DNA of 36,680 nucleotides from Suillus spraguei (Eukaryota; Basidiomycota; Agaricomycetes; Boletales; Suillaceae), in contig JABCPU010000587.1 of assembly GCA_016800925.1 (NCBI GenBank), positions 1 to 36,680 on the forward strand. Reading direction: 5' to 3'. Shown here one piece after another: positions 1 through 12,907 of this stretch. Every line of letters starts with the position of its first letter. Positions within the stretch are counted from its first letter, which is position 1. The notes below the pieces were generated by a model. The model ran no database searches, had not been told where the DNA came from, and worked only from the letters and a program-made list of their open reading frames with translations. A program made the position numbers and the translations under genes.

Positions 1-450
1 AAAATCACAGCTATAAGAGTGTTGTGACTGCCCCACGGATCATGCAAGCAAACACGATCAATGTACAGTATGAAGTTTGAACAAACGGCACAGGGGCTGG
101 TGCTGATACAGTGATTGGACTGAGGGCATGTAATAGTTCATGGCGTAAACATTAAGACCGTTTATCGCGTGTCACAACCGTGACGATCTAGTCCTCATCT
201 AGTATTTACTGTAAGAGTCGGTGTACTCGCAAGTTCATTCAGTCAGACTGTTCAAACTTTGCACGGCGAAGGACAATACTAACCTTCAAATTTAACGGAC
301 TAACGGCTAGCCAGTTGGTATTTTTCTGAACTGGGTATAAGTATTATTGGCCAGTCAACAACTGGTAGGTTGTTCATTCCTGCCTCTGCCTCATTTCTAT
401 TCTCACTAGTGAATGGGCTATTTTCTAGTATTGTCAAGCAGCATGTACCA

Positions 451-480
451 CATATTATAACAACGCGCTACTATAATATG
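451..480. repeat. Inverted repeat, 9-bp arms
   Basis: CATATTATA at 451-459 and its exact reverse complement TATAATATG at 472-480 are separated by 12 GC-richer bases. The arms are AT-rich and could form a cruciform or bind a dimeric protein, but an AT-rich match of this length can arise by chance. Confidence 0.6.
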
Positions 481-755
481 ATCGCCGCGTCCTGCCTGAG
501 CCTGCCCGGGTACAGGCGTTTCTCCGCGACTTGAAGCGCTCTGGTGTAGCGTTATTAATTGGCCTTACAAGTTTTGGGAATGCCCCTTATACCCCATGCC
601 GCCTGGAGGTGCTTGCTATCCAATTCTGTCAATTGTCATTTCCCTGGCTCTGGTACTCTGCTACAAAAGCACGTCATGGGGATTCAACGTCCCACTAATT
701 GACATAATGTAAGATCATGCAAGTTGGTTGTTTACTAGAGGTGTGTAGTGGCCCT

Positions 756-1085
756 AGAACGGAGCGATTTCGAAACTTGCGTCAGTGCCATGTGCGGCGC
801 GCCACCTCAGCTCCACTTTCTTGAGGTTTCTTTTCCTTTCAATCTCCGCATTCTCATCTTATTGGTTTCTGCGTGCTCTTTGCACTGCATTCTGACAGGC
901 GGAACAGAATCACACTTCAGTTCTGACACTTTCAAGGAAGCGGAGCAGGTACCTTCAGATGCACTTGAACAAACTCCAGACTACTTCGTAATGTTGACTC
1001 ATCCGAACATACTCCCCATCGATTGGACCTAAAAGTCGGAACGGTATGCGCTATATAACGATGCAAGAACGGAGCGATTTCGAAA
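756..1085. repeat. 20-bp exact direct repeat pair
   Basis: A 20-bp unit with core AACGGAGCGATTTCG occurs at 756-775 and again without mismatch at 1066-1085; a shorter echo (GAACGGAG) appears near 1127. The spacing and position just upstream of the start at 1211 suggest a duplicated regulatory element or the scar of a local duplication. No transposon ends were found around the pair. Confidence 0.6.
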
Positions 1086-1210
1086 TTCATATGTTGTCAT
1101 AAATCAATGGGCAACCATCTGGATGTGAACGGAGTGCTTGTAGCTCTATATAGCTGTCACCAGGGCTACAGCATTTTGGGTTTTTTCCCTGATATCAACC
1201 ACTTTTCCTG

Positions 1211-2182
1211 ATGTCACCTCCAGGACTGCTTTCACCCACTGAGTCGAACGGCTATGAACAACGATCAGCAAGTAGCCTCACTGTTCTTGGACCATCATTG
1301 ATTGATCGAATTTTGTAGGCCACCTGATCTACCAGGCCATTGGGCGGTGCCAGATTTCGAGAAGCAACCCATACCGTCCATATTATTTCGTACACTCTGT
1401 CTAATCTCGATGGGAAGATCGTCTCTCAAACATCATTGGAAGTCCAGGACCAGCGATGACGAATGGGATAAACAAAGGAAGACTTTTCTTGACAGACTGA
1501 GTAATACCAACATTGCGGTGAGAAACTCGATTTGACCTAACCATACAATGATTTATGACATTGCAGGCGGGCTTAGTATGTAGCACTTCTTGGAGTCAAA
1601 GAAAAAAAATCATGCTGGATTACAGGTCCTCACTACTTCAGCTGTCTTTATTTCATCACAACCGCCACTGACATCATTTCTTCCATACAATATACACACT
1701 TGCTATATTTTAGCACTTGGATCTTTCGCGCATGCCCTCGGCAGCCTGCTTTCTGGTTTAGCTGTGGTCAACATATACGAAAGCCTGTGATCGAATCTGG
1801 GTCAGAAATGTTTGTAGCAGACTCGAATGCATTAATGCGTATTCACCAAAATTGCAGGTCCTGATGGCCACACGCTTTCGACTATGCAGTATACTTCTGT
1901 TCATAAGCTGGCCAACTGTATCTCTCGCGATTTCTATCATGTTTTTGATGTTATGTGAATGGTTTTTTAATATTGATACCAATGTCAAACTAATGGCATC
2001 CTATAGCTCTTCTGATCGCGTGTTACGCTTCTGGAGTGTGGTGGCTTCAAATCCTGGCGACCATAGAGATATTGTCCTGGGCGTGGTTACCCCCTCTCTT
2101 CGTTTGGTGTGCACTCGAAGAGACTCTGCCGAGACACTTGCAGCCATCCAAACAGCAGACTGACGCCATGCTGCCCTTCTGA
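1211..2182 (+). CDS. Four-helix fungal membrane protein, unknown function, 5 exons
   Basis: The spliced gene has exons 1211-1517, 1567-1575, 1626-1809, 1858-1954 and 2007-2182, all bounded by GT-AG introns of 48-52 bp, and would encode about 256 residues. The N-terminal half is soluble and charged (motifs GRSSLKHHW, DDEWDKQRKTFLDRL, SNTNIA). The rest holds two hydrophobic pairs, about VLTTSAVFISSQPPLTSFLP to NIYEA and VLMATRFRLC to WLPPLFVW, ending in a short polar tail. The layout resembles a large unnamed Agaricomycete family of transmembrane proteins; no catalytic motif is visible and I do not propose a function. Exon 2 is only 9 nt. Two one-base insertions are needed to keep the frame: one extra T in 1312-1315 and one extra A in 1780-1782. 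The ATG at 1211 is the first in frame; exon phases close exactly once the two bases are discounted. Confidence 0.7.
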
Positions 2183-2912
2183 GGTATATCTACCTTCAAG
2201 GAGCCATGATGAGTTGTCATTCAGGTCGTGTTTGAGCACATGCACGATCAACGTGCCGCGTCGGTTTTTAGATTACCCCAGATATGATACATGTATGTTA
2301 CTATCAAAAGTTGGTGCCCGCAGTTGTTCAGACTGGGTATGCACCGTTCAGATGCGTTTTACTGTATACTGGTTTTACGGGAATGACCTTCTCGTCAACG
2401 TCATCCATTCAATCCTGTTCATGTAGAATCTCATTGGCTTTAGTACGTCCGTCGGTTCGCCCAACGCCTTTGGTATTCACAAGCCATCGAGGTCGCGACA
2501 GCGCACCGAAAGTGGAGACATTACAATGCGGGATACTGAAACAGCCAGACCCTGGCGAGGAAGGAATGCGCATCAGCGAAACATCTAACATTTAAACGGG
2601 AATGAAACTTGTCCTCGGCAGAAGTTTCGAACAATGGAATCATGAACCAAGACAACGTGTATGACTGCTTTGAACAACCTACTTACCACAAGCGAATTCC
2701 GAGGTTAGGCGAGCATGTGTGGGCATTCCTGCAGGGATGACATCTTGCAAGCGGAAGCCAGGTGGACCACATTGACAACCTAGCCTGAGACGGCTGATAC
2801 AAACAAGGACTCCCCGTTGGTTCTTGTGTTCACACTAAACATCGCCGTATAGTTATTGATCCCATGTTAGTAGCCCGAGTGGTTGTTGATTGATAATAGA
2901 CATCCTCAAGTT
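2183..2912. other. Intergenic, no gene recognised
   Basis: This is the space between the convergent 3' ends of the membrane-protein gene and the SelO gene. Open frames here are short and lack family resemblance or splice-supported continuations. An 8-bp perfect hairpin (2904-2921) overlaps the SelO stop codon. Confidence 0.5.
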
Positions 2913-5368
<2,456 letters not shown>

Positions 5369-6248
5369 TATGGAACAAGCACGGAGAGTGTTCATGCACA
5401 AATGAAGAATTATGGGCACGAGCAGAGGAAGCTGCTATGACGTTACTAGCGCTGCGCTGAGATCTGAGAATCATTCAGGGTCGTATGTCCATTGTTGTCG
5501 AGTGTTTGTAATTTCTGATCGGAGTGCTCTAGCTTCTGGAGCTATGAATCGAGTCGCAACAAGAAGACTGAAGTTTGGCTTCCTCTAGGGTGATTCAGGC
5601 GTGTCTGAGTCCGTTTTTTTTTTCGTTATATATATACCAGACTAATCAATCAGGATCCTGAGGGCGGCCAGCATGTAACATCGATCGGTTCAGATTCGGA
5701 CGGACTATTGAATGGAGTGCGTGCATTGTCTTTGCATTACTATCAGATCATGTAGCCCGATATCCGAGAGCACTTGGGGGCCCACTGGATTAGGTATCTG
5801 AGGCGTGTTTGGAGGCGTTGCAGCCGCGGCTTGATGGTGGCAATTTGTCAGATGCAGAGAGGTGAGTTTACTTATCATGTCGACAGGGTCATCTTATCAA
5901 TGAGCGGTTACGCACCCAAAGTCCCGGGCAGGGAGATGAGATAATGCCTGTGTTCATTGGGAAATCAGGACAGCATGCCTTTTCTCGATTATTGCGTGTC
6001 TCCTAAACCATTGACACATCATGATCATGATAGTCCCATGATGGAATTCCCTAAACTGACACAAGAATACTATCAATGCATCAAGAAAACTTCAATATTG
6101 GAATTTGGAAACGAGTTCCCAACGTTACAAACAGCTTTAACCTGTACAGCGTTCGGATATAATACGTCCACCAAGTTCGCTACTCGATCGCACCCACCCA
6201 ATATACCCTTCGTCTCAGATGGTGACCCCAGTTAGTAGCCGTTAATCA
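5369..6248. other. Intergenic between divergent SelO and DUF6533-like genes
   Basis: It contains a poly-T/TATATATA stretch near 5610-5640 and an open frame at 5975-6235 without recognised domain, repeats or clear splice partners, which I do not call as a gene. It probably contains the SelO promoter. Confidence 0.4.
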
Positions 6249-7897
6249 ATGAGTTTAGCAAATTCAGCTGTTTTGTAGGTTCGTGGAAAACCATCTGGAT
6301 ATGTTGGTGATGCCTAATTAACTGTGGTTGCGCAGTTGCTGCATCTTGCTGCAGTGATATATGACTGGGGTGAGCAAGATCATAGTATTGATCACCGTGG
6401 TATCCTTATGACATTTTTCAGTTTTGACATTCGGACAAGAGGTAGGTCGATGTCGCTATTACAGGAGCAACCATTTACTGCGAATGGTTTCATAGTTTCA
6501 AACTGATCTAGGTGAGTAGTATGTTATTAAATGAACTTATTTGGGATGAGATAATTAATGTGTGCAAGGCGCAATGCTGGTCTTGCATGGCTTTTCTGTA
6601 TATCAGTGTACGTAGCCTATACACAAGCACAGTTGATGAGTCGTTATAACTTCAACAATGCTGTAGGTGTGCTACATTGGAATAATATATGCTATGTATG
6701 TTTCATGCCTTCTAACAAGTTGGCATCGAGCTAATTAGCCATCTTTCACAATCAGCATCAACATATTACGTACATAATGTTTACTCACATCTGTCGTGCT
6801 TGTTCATCTGACTGTTGGCATTCAGCAAGTCTCCCGTCACTCCAAGTGACAGATGTAGTGAGTATTTCGCACCTATGTCTATCATTCTCGTTCAATAACG
6901 TGTGCCGCTATGTAGGGGTGAGTACTATTGTTGGCCAGTTTATTGGTTATAATGACCACAACAGATGTGAGTTTTTTTGTCCTCCGACGCTCATTATTAA
7001 CCGGGGTCTTCAAGCAGAATTATGAACTCTATACTAAATTAGATGACAAATGTCGTAAATACCATGCTTGGCGGTGAGCTACTCAGCTACGATACTTCGT
7101 GAGACTTAACTGAAACATCACGCAAGTTGTAATGATCACTCGGTTACATGCCATGTATCAGGGATCCAGAAAGATACTTATCTTTCTCGTTGTAGTCTTC
7201 GTGACTTTCACGATCACCTGCGGAGTGATCACTGCAATAGGAGTCATTCATATCTTTGGAGGTAAGCCTGAATTCGGACGAAATAGTGCCATCAGGCTTA
7301 TTAGACAAACATCAGAGGAACTCATCCTCTCCGGTACCTATCAGTGCACATATGAATAGGAAGATGTCCCACTTGATTTCATGGCCTGGATACTCTATAC
7401 CGTATGGGAGTTCCTCGCATTGTGTCTCGCAGTCTGGATCGCTGTAAAACACTTCCGTGAATTGCGACGACCATCAACGGAAGGGACTATTGGAGACTGT
7501 TTTATGGTGTTAATGAAATCTCACGTGCTTTACTTTGTCAGGTGAGCTCGTAATTGGGTGTGGTCTCTTCTCCCGCTGAAGCTCTGCACGCGCTGGCTTT
7601 GCTACTGTTTCTAGCTTCCAACTCAGTCATTACTCTCCCAACTTGAAGACCAAGGGATACCAACTGTCAATTGCATCCGTATGTGGCCACTGATATTCAT
7701 TTCTACAGGCATTGGAAACTGGAACTCTGATTTACACTGCTCATCTTGAAAATTTCTCCCTCATGCAGATGTTTGTGCTGGGACCACGTCTCATCCTGGG
7801 AATTCGAGAGCATCACACCAAGTTCGTGGGTAGCTCCGATGCAGAGACAGGCATAAGTACAATTGCTTTCCAGGAGCGTACATATGTGTCAATTTGA
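6249..7897 (+). pseudogene. DUF6533-like seven-helix membrane protein, probably degraded
   Basis: Pieces of the common basidiomycete family appear in order. LLHLAAVIYDW joined to VLTFGQE (6339-6368 and 6421-6441) matches the DUF6533 N-terminal motif. WHSASLPSLQVTDV (about 6815-6860) matches the next helix. VMITRLHAMYQGSRKILIF continues into a helix (7130-7261), DFMAWILYTVWEFLALCLAV leads to HFRELRRPS and SHVLYFVR (7361-7552), and the family C-terminal run is QMFVLGPRLILGIREHH (7709-7897). Exon joins in the 5' half cannot be resolved. An in-frame TAG lies at 7357-7359 between two conserved blocks, and a splice of only 30 nt (7679-7708) would be needed to join the last two exons. Members resemble receptor-type 7TM proteins but have no assigned ligand. 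The start at ATG 6249 is a guess. Confidence 0.55.
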
Positions 7898-9189
7898 GGT
7901 GTGTGCAGCACGAGAGAGTGAGTGCAAGCAATCGCACGTTTGATCCGCTGAAGGGAATCGAAATTGATGAAATAGGAACAATATGAATACATTACACCAA
8001 TACTAAATATACTGATCTTTGAAAGTTGAATTACTAGAAATTGTGATAAGTCATTTCACCACCGGAGCCAACCTCAAAAAACCCATAATTATCTGTAACA
8101 TGGTCAGACCACCGCCCGCATAACCATTACACCAAAAGGTGAAATACTGAAAGCTTATTGGGTGACTTCCCACAGCATTTACAATCCTAGATATCGTTCT
8201 AAATCTTATTTGTCAGAGATTCGGCTGAAGTACATCAACATGTTCTAAACCGCAGACCAAATGTATCTGGATTAATCGATTTGAATACATGTTCTAAACC
8301 TAGACGACGACGCTGATCTATATCAACTATATCACATGCTTGCGCTGGTGGAGGATAAGATAGACGACGAAGATGAATTCCGGAGGCATAGAATAGCTAT
8401 ACTTGGTGCAGTCATTTTTTCAGGAGCTGAAGAATCAGATGTGCAAGAAGAACATATCTTATTCGAGGTGACCTACTTCCTAATCCCCGTGCCAATACAG
8501 CCTGGCAAGTTCTGTTTGGCTCGCAATGAGACTGGGGGTTCATGTGAGATTCAAATCCACCAAAGCTAGCCCTAAAGCCAGGAAGCTGTAAAGTGAAGAA
8601 CTAGATGAGTATGTTGATTGAAGTTATCAGAAACAAACACTTACTGGATTATCATTGGGATGGTCCGGACCCATGTTTGGCAAAGGTTGCGTGAAAATAA
8701 TGTCTGCGAAGGTAAGTTGAGGTGGTGGGTGATAGACACGCATAGCGCGAGGTTACTAGTCACCTAAAATCACAGATGAGTTGAAGAAGGTTCAACGATG
8801 GGCGACGAACTTTATAGCTATTGAGACGACGATACTGGGAGCAGTGCCGGATTATATGGTCCACCAACGAAAATTTACCATTCATATGAAAGAGGAACTT
8901 ACATTGAGTGACTTTGGGGCAATAGATATAGCAATCGACATCCATTTCGCCCTGAAAATGAGTCGTTGTCAGTGCACATACAATGGTCTATGCAAGTGTC
9001 AATAGAAGTTTGTTTGTGACATCGGGTGTTTGAAAGTGATTTAGAATGTGTTTTAGAACATGATTTGAATCTAGAACTGGGTCAGTTTGATGTGCAGACT
9101 TACCAAAGACTGATATTTGACAGCGGCATGTCGGCACGAAACATTTCGAACATTTAGATTTAGAACAGCGTTCTAAACGCGCCGGAAAG
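7898..9189. other. No supported gene; short repeats and unassigned open frames
   Basis: Two plus-strand open frames (8336-8569, 77 codons, ATG start; about 8781-9005, TTG start) have no recognised domain and no clear splice partners. The phrase ACATGTTCTAAACC occurs twice near 8238 and 8287, suggesting a small local duplication. I found no transposon ends. Confidence 0.35.
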
Positions 9190-10827
9190 TCATTCATTCA
9201 AAGAATAAGGATAGTGGTAAACAAGGTGTCTTCCGATGAAGTTCGGCTCTTCGCTCTAGTAGAGTGATAAGAACAGCAACGAAAAATGGGGGTTCACAAT
9301 CACTCACCCAGTGGAAATGAGCACAACGTTTGCACTGTTGAGTCAACACTCTGCATTCAGTGCGGACAGTGATACCAGAATAATCACAAACCTCTTTTTC
9401 ACAAAGCTTGCAAAGGATTTGACTACATGTACCACATGAATGCCCACCGTCATCGCATGCATTGCATAAATGACTTTGGCAATTTTGGCACTTGAAAAGG
9501 AGGTTTCCGCCTAGTGTGTGCTCAGCTTCTTCGCTCACTTCTTCTGTGCGGTCATTACAGAGCCCCACACATCGGCATAGCTTGCAAGCCCTGGTGTACG
9601 AGCACAATGTGCAGAAACACTGAAGGCACAGAGGGCACGTAAGAAGCCTACGAACGGCCGAAGACTGCGACTCGCAACTACCACAAGTCCAATACCGACC
9701 ACATGGGCAGGAAAAGCTCTCCTGCGTGGTGCACTCAGGGCATACTTTGGTGTTGCAGAACTGAATGGACCAGCAGCCAGGGTTGGAGCACTGACGACGG
9801 TCTCTTCTATCATGTTGACTGTTTATTGTGCAGGCGTTGCAGGACAGGGGCCGCACTGGGTGCACTCGAGTTATTCCCGAAACATCGGGAATTGACGAAG
9901 GAGTTGTGATGTCACCATCGTTAGAAATTGGGCGTCCAACGCACCAACTGAGCTCTCCTGAGCAGAAAAAGCGCGAACATATGGAACATTTTCCCAACAG
10001 AGGCAGAGGGCCTGGAGACTCCAAACATGAAGTACAAAATTGCCTTGCTTGATGAAAGACCCGGGAACACCGTACAATGGGGACAGCAGAAGAGGTTTCA
10101 CAATTACTGTTGGAGCACGAGATAATTTTGCACTTGCTGCATGATGTCTGCCGAAATGAACAGATAGGGCAAAGCGGACTGTCGACTTCCCGTGATCTTC
10201 ATCGATCAGACCTTTGTCAAAAAGACAGCAATAAAAGGCCTGCACGAGTCAGGCAGAAAGTTAAGAAAGCTCTTACAGCAACATCGCTGACTTGCCTGTA
10301 CTCTGGTCCTGTATTCTTCTCGCTCCTTCTCACGACGACGTGCTTCCTCCACTTATGCATCCTTTTTCTGCCGGACAGTCTTCCTCACTACTGATCAAGA
10401 TCCCTTGAGGAAGAGTAGATCTCATCGGGTACAGGGAAATGCCTATTCCGAATCCTATCATTAACTGTCATGGTGTCTAGAAGAGGGTTTTCATGGTTGA
10501 ATCTTGCTGGCCCTCTCGGAGATTGAGGATGACAATTGACGGTACATAACCATCCTCATGTACCTGGTAGGAAAGGCTTTGCGAGTACCGCCATTTCATT
10601 ACTGTGGGTGGCGGTGGGATTAACAGCGCGGTAGATGCAATGCATAACTTGGGTTACGAGATGAAGCATAGGGTGCTTAGATCTTGGATCTTCAAAAATG
10701 ATGCTTTGCCACTGATCTTGCATATTGGCAACACGCGATGTTACTGAAAGAGAGCTATGTGGAGTCGATTGAGTTGACACAGACCCCCTATATACTTTCC
10801 GGGATCGGGCGTAGCCGGCTCAGACAT
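9190..10827 (-). CDS. Cysteine-rich zinc-binding-type protein, unknown function
   Basis: Exons read from the minus strand: 10564-10827 (MSEPATPDPGKYIGG...), about 10390-10512 (GPARFNHENPLLDTM...), a charged helix VEEARRREKEREEYRTRVQ ending at 10296, then 9308-10239 and 9190-9255 (ending YHYPYSLNE). The intron 10240-10295 is GC-AG; 9256-9307 and 10513-10563 are GT-AG. The main exon has at least ten CxxC-type pairs (for example CPIC, CSKC, CSIC, CNAC, CPEC, CPLC, CKLC, CQNC, CKRC), spaced like consecutive treble-clef or zinc-ribbon knuckles rather than one RING finger. Structural zinc binding is likely; ubiquitin ligase activity would be speculation. One-base losses are inferred at 10784-10788 (G run on the coding strand) and near 10187, and the join around 10345-10395 has an unexplained in-frame stop, so the gene may be damaged. 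Confidence 0.6.
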
Positions 10828-10856
10828 GGTATGCGTATTGGTTAAGATATTCGCGC

Positions 10857-11150
10857 TCACCATCTTTTATAGTTCTCGTCCATAAAAATCAATATCTTTG
10901 CCTTGTTTGCGCCTTGACCGCCATCCCAAATGAAGACTTTGTGAACGCGGTCGGATGCCGAATCCCGCACTTTCCTTTCTGTATCATGGATCTGCGCTGG
11001 GTTGATACTTAGGTACGAACGATGAGACCTGCAGGCCCCTACGATAACCGTTGATGTTTCGCCTCGCAGCGTCACGCTTGCAGACCTGAGCCCTGCTTGA
11101 GAATATCGATCATTAGCTGTCTCTTGCTTCGCTCTTCTGACCCATGCCAT
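10857..11150 (-). CDS. Small hypothetical protein, 97 residues
   Basis: An uninterrupted ATG-initiated frame starts MAWVRRAKQETANDR and ends NKAKILIFMDENYKRW. It is basic at the start with no signal peptide, helix or known motif. It stops only 30 bp before the start of the cysteine-rich gene on the same strand, which is unusually close for two separate fungal genes; it could be chance or an upstream exon whose join I cannot find. Confidence 0.25.
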   Translation of the reverse strand: MAWVRRAKQETANDRYSQAGLRSASVTLRGETSTVIVGACRSHRSYLSINPAQIHDTERKVRDSASDRVHKVFIWDGGQGANKAKILIFMDENYKRW

Positions 11151-11902
11151 TTATGATTGGGACTGGCAGGAGATAATAATTTGATAACCAACTCACTTTC
11201 ACAGAAATGCCTAGGATGAACATTTTTTCATACTACACTGCGTTTACCAATACGTGGCGGAAGGGACAACGGGTCATGGACTCATTCAAAGTTGAGCGTA
11301 GCCCAACCTAGAATAAATAGAAGTAAATAGGGGGACTGAAGTTCCGGTTTCAGCCTCGCAGGAGCGGAGGCTGTGGGGATTAGCCAGCAAAAGGATCTTC
11401 CAAAACGAGAGTTCAGGAAAATCCGATTTGAATACTGCCAAGGCACGAGAACTACAAAAGACAAGTTCCAGGACGTAGGTAGAGAGAATCGTGAGAAAAC
11501 CTATTTGAATCAATTTACACTGGTGTCTCACAGCGATTAGGCAAGCGGAGTCCCCAGTTTCATACTCGGGGGACTCAGACAAGTTTTATTGCGAACTGAG
11601 AGAGCGAAAAGTACATGATACGGCAGTGTAAGGCAAAACAGATGCTAGACTCGATAAGATGTGCTTGAGAATGAGCAATAAAACTAGGAGACAGACTTCA
11701 ATAGGCAAGAAAAGACCAGAATTGAGTGTCGGAGGCACGATAGAAATGCTATAAGGCTATTTTTTATTTTTTATTTTTTATAACGTGTTTTTTCGTTGTT
11801 TTGTGGTCATGGTGCCAGGCGAGTAGGTGAAATCCAGTCGAACAAGCGATTAGGCGAAATCCAGTCTGAGTCAAGAATGAGGTCATGTGTGAGTCAATCC
11901 GT
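11151..11902. other. Intergenic; probable 3' end of the DIRS-like element
   Basis: No supported gene. The frame at 11286-11582 on the minus strand lacks family features. Near the right end there is an A/T-rich run (11759-11781) and a 16-bp near-identical direct repeat, TAGG(T/C)GAAATCCAGTC, at 11824-11839 and 11851-11866. These may belong to the terminal repeats of the retroelement whose recombinase gene ends at 11903. I could not pair them with a copy at the other end. Confidence 0.35.
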
Positions 11903-12907
11903 TCATGTAGCAGGGTTGCGTTCACGAGCCGAGCCGTGTAGTAAAGCGTTGAGCAGAAAAGGATGCTGGCGGATATACTTTCTGAATTCATCAGAGGACC
12001 ACCGACCTGCTGCCTGAATAAGGTCTGGAGCCATTCCCGCAATCGCAAGTGCAGTTGCACCTCCAGCCCTCATTGAATGTCTTGACATCGCGTTACCACA
12101 GTGTCGACGTAAGCGTCGTAAGAACCAACTTCTAGTTGGTATAACGCCCGTGCTCGACAACCAAAGTGCCGGCCGACTTGGAAATGCAGTGTCACGAAAC
12201 GTCAAATAGCAATGGATGAGCGGAAGAGGATCCAAATCAATAACAGAACGTGACGGGATGAGGATAGTGGTGCCAGTCCCCAAACTGTCATTCTTCTGGG
12301 AAGGCGATGTATATGACATGGCGGTGTCGGTGATAGTGAGTGTGTGTCGTAAAGGCACCTTCCGGTAAGTCTGATGGCTGATTGCATCTGGCCAGGTCAA
12401 TTCTCCAAGACGTTGGAGTGTTGCAAAACCGGTGAATAACAGAGCAAGGAAGAGACTATCATCATGTTGCAGTGAAGAACCAAAAAACAAGCGCACACGT
12501 TGCAAGTCATCCACACACAAAGGTAACTTCCTTTGTATTGGTTTTGACATACGGCGTTTGCAACCACGGAGAGTCCGTGCAACCAAGGGTGAACGTCGCG
12601 CGGCCCGTACCATGAGGTATGTGTCCTCTAGCCGACTGGCGATGCCCGAAAGATATGAGTCAACTGACCGCAGTTCAATATGGTGTGATAACCATACAAC
12701 ATAAAAAGATAATGTATCCACTGTGGGATCAATAGGGAGGTGGTGCAGCCGACAGAAAGTGATGTAAGAGTTGAGATGTGAGTCGTAAACAGACGCAGTA
12801 GTGGAATCAATAGCAAAACCAAGCGCCACTGAACGTTCGTATAAGAGACGCTCGTGTGTCCAGGCTTGCCGTACAGGCTGCCTGGATGATAGTGAAACTT
12901 GCATCAT
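11903..12907 (-). CDS. Tyrosine recombinase of the DIRS-like element
   Basis: This is an intact frame of 334 residues. It would integrate the circular cDNA of the retroelement by site-specific recombination, the DIRS substitute for a DDE integrase. The catalytic set is visible: arginine in LQRLGELTWPD, the HxxR box in SRHSMRAGG, and the nucleophile tyrosine in EFRKYIRQHPF, with GRW just upstream supplying the usual H/W position. The N-terminal part (about residues 20-110) resembles the SAM-like core-binding domain. Its ATG overlaps the stop of the RT/RNase H frame as ATGA, which suggests coupled translation by re-initiation. No stop or frame break is seen, in contrast to the gag part of the same element. 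Confidence 0.9.
   Translation of the reverse strand: MMQVSLSSRQPVRQAWTHERLLYERSVALGFAIDSTTASVYDSHLNSYITFCRLHHLPIDPTVDTLSFYVVWLSHHIELRSVDSYLSGIASRLEDTYLMVRAARRSPLVARTLRGCKRRMSKPIQRKLPLCVDDLQRVRLFFGSSLQHDDSLFLALLFTGFATLQRLGELTWPDAISHQTYRKVPLRHTLTITDTAMSYTSPSQKNDSLGTGTTILIPSRSVIDLDPLPLIHCYLTFRDTAFPSRPALWLSSTGVIPTRSWFLRRLRRHCGNAMSRHSMRAGGATALAIAGMAPDLIQAAGRWSSDEFRKYIRQHPFLLNALLHGSARERNPAT

Larger units (their letters stand above)
1..1210. other. Intergenic left end, no supported gene
   Basis: I see no convincing coding sequence here. The longest open frame (748-1032) starts at GTG, has no recognisable domain and is probably chance. The stretch holds a 9-bp inverted repeat (451-480) and a 20-bp exact direct repeat (756-775 and 1066-1085); the latter lies just upstream of the membrane-protein gene starting at 1211 and may be part of its promoter. 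Confidence 0.5.

Noticed and set aside
748..1032. Plus-strand gene of 94 codons
   Set aside because: GTG start, no domain, no splice-supported extension, and it spans one of the direct repeats.
5975..6235. Gene upstream of the DUF6533-like gene
   Set aside because: Polar 87-codon frame with no motif and no phase-correct join to the downstream exons.
11286..11582. Minus-strand membrane protein of 98 codons
   Set aside because: No family resemblance, overlapping alternative frames of similar length, and a position in the probable retroelement terminus.
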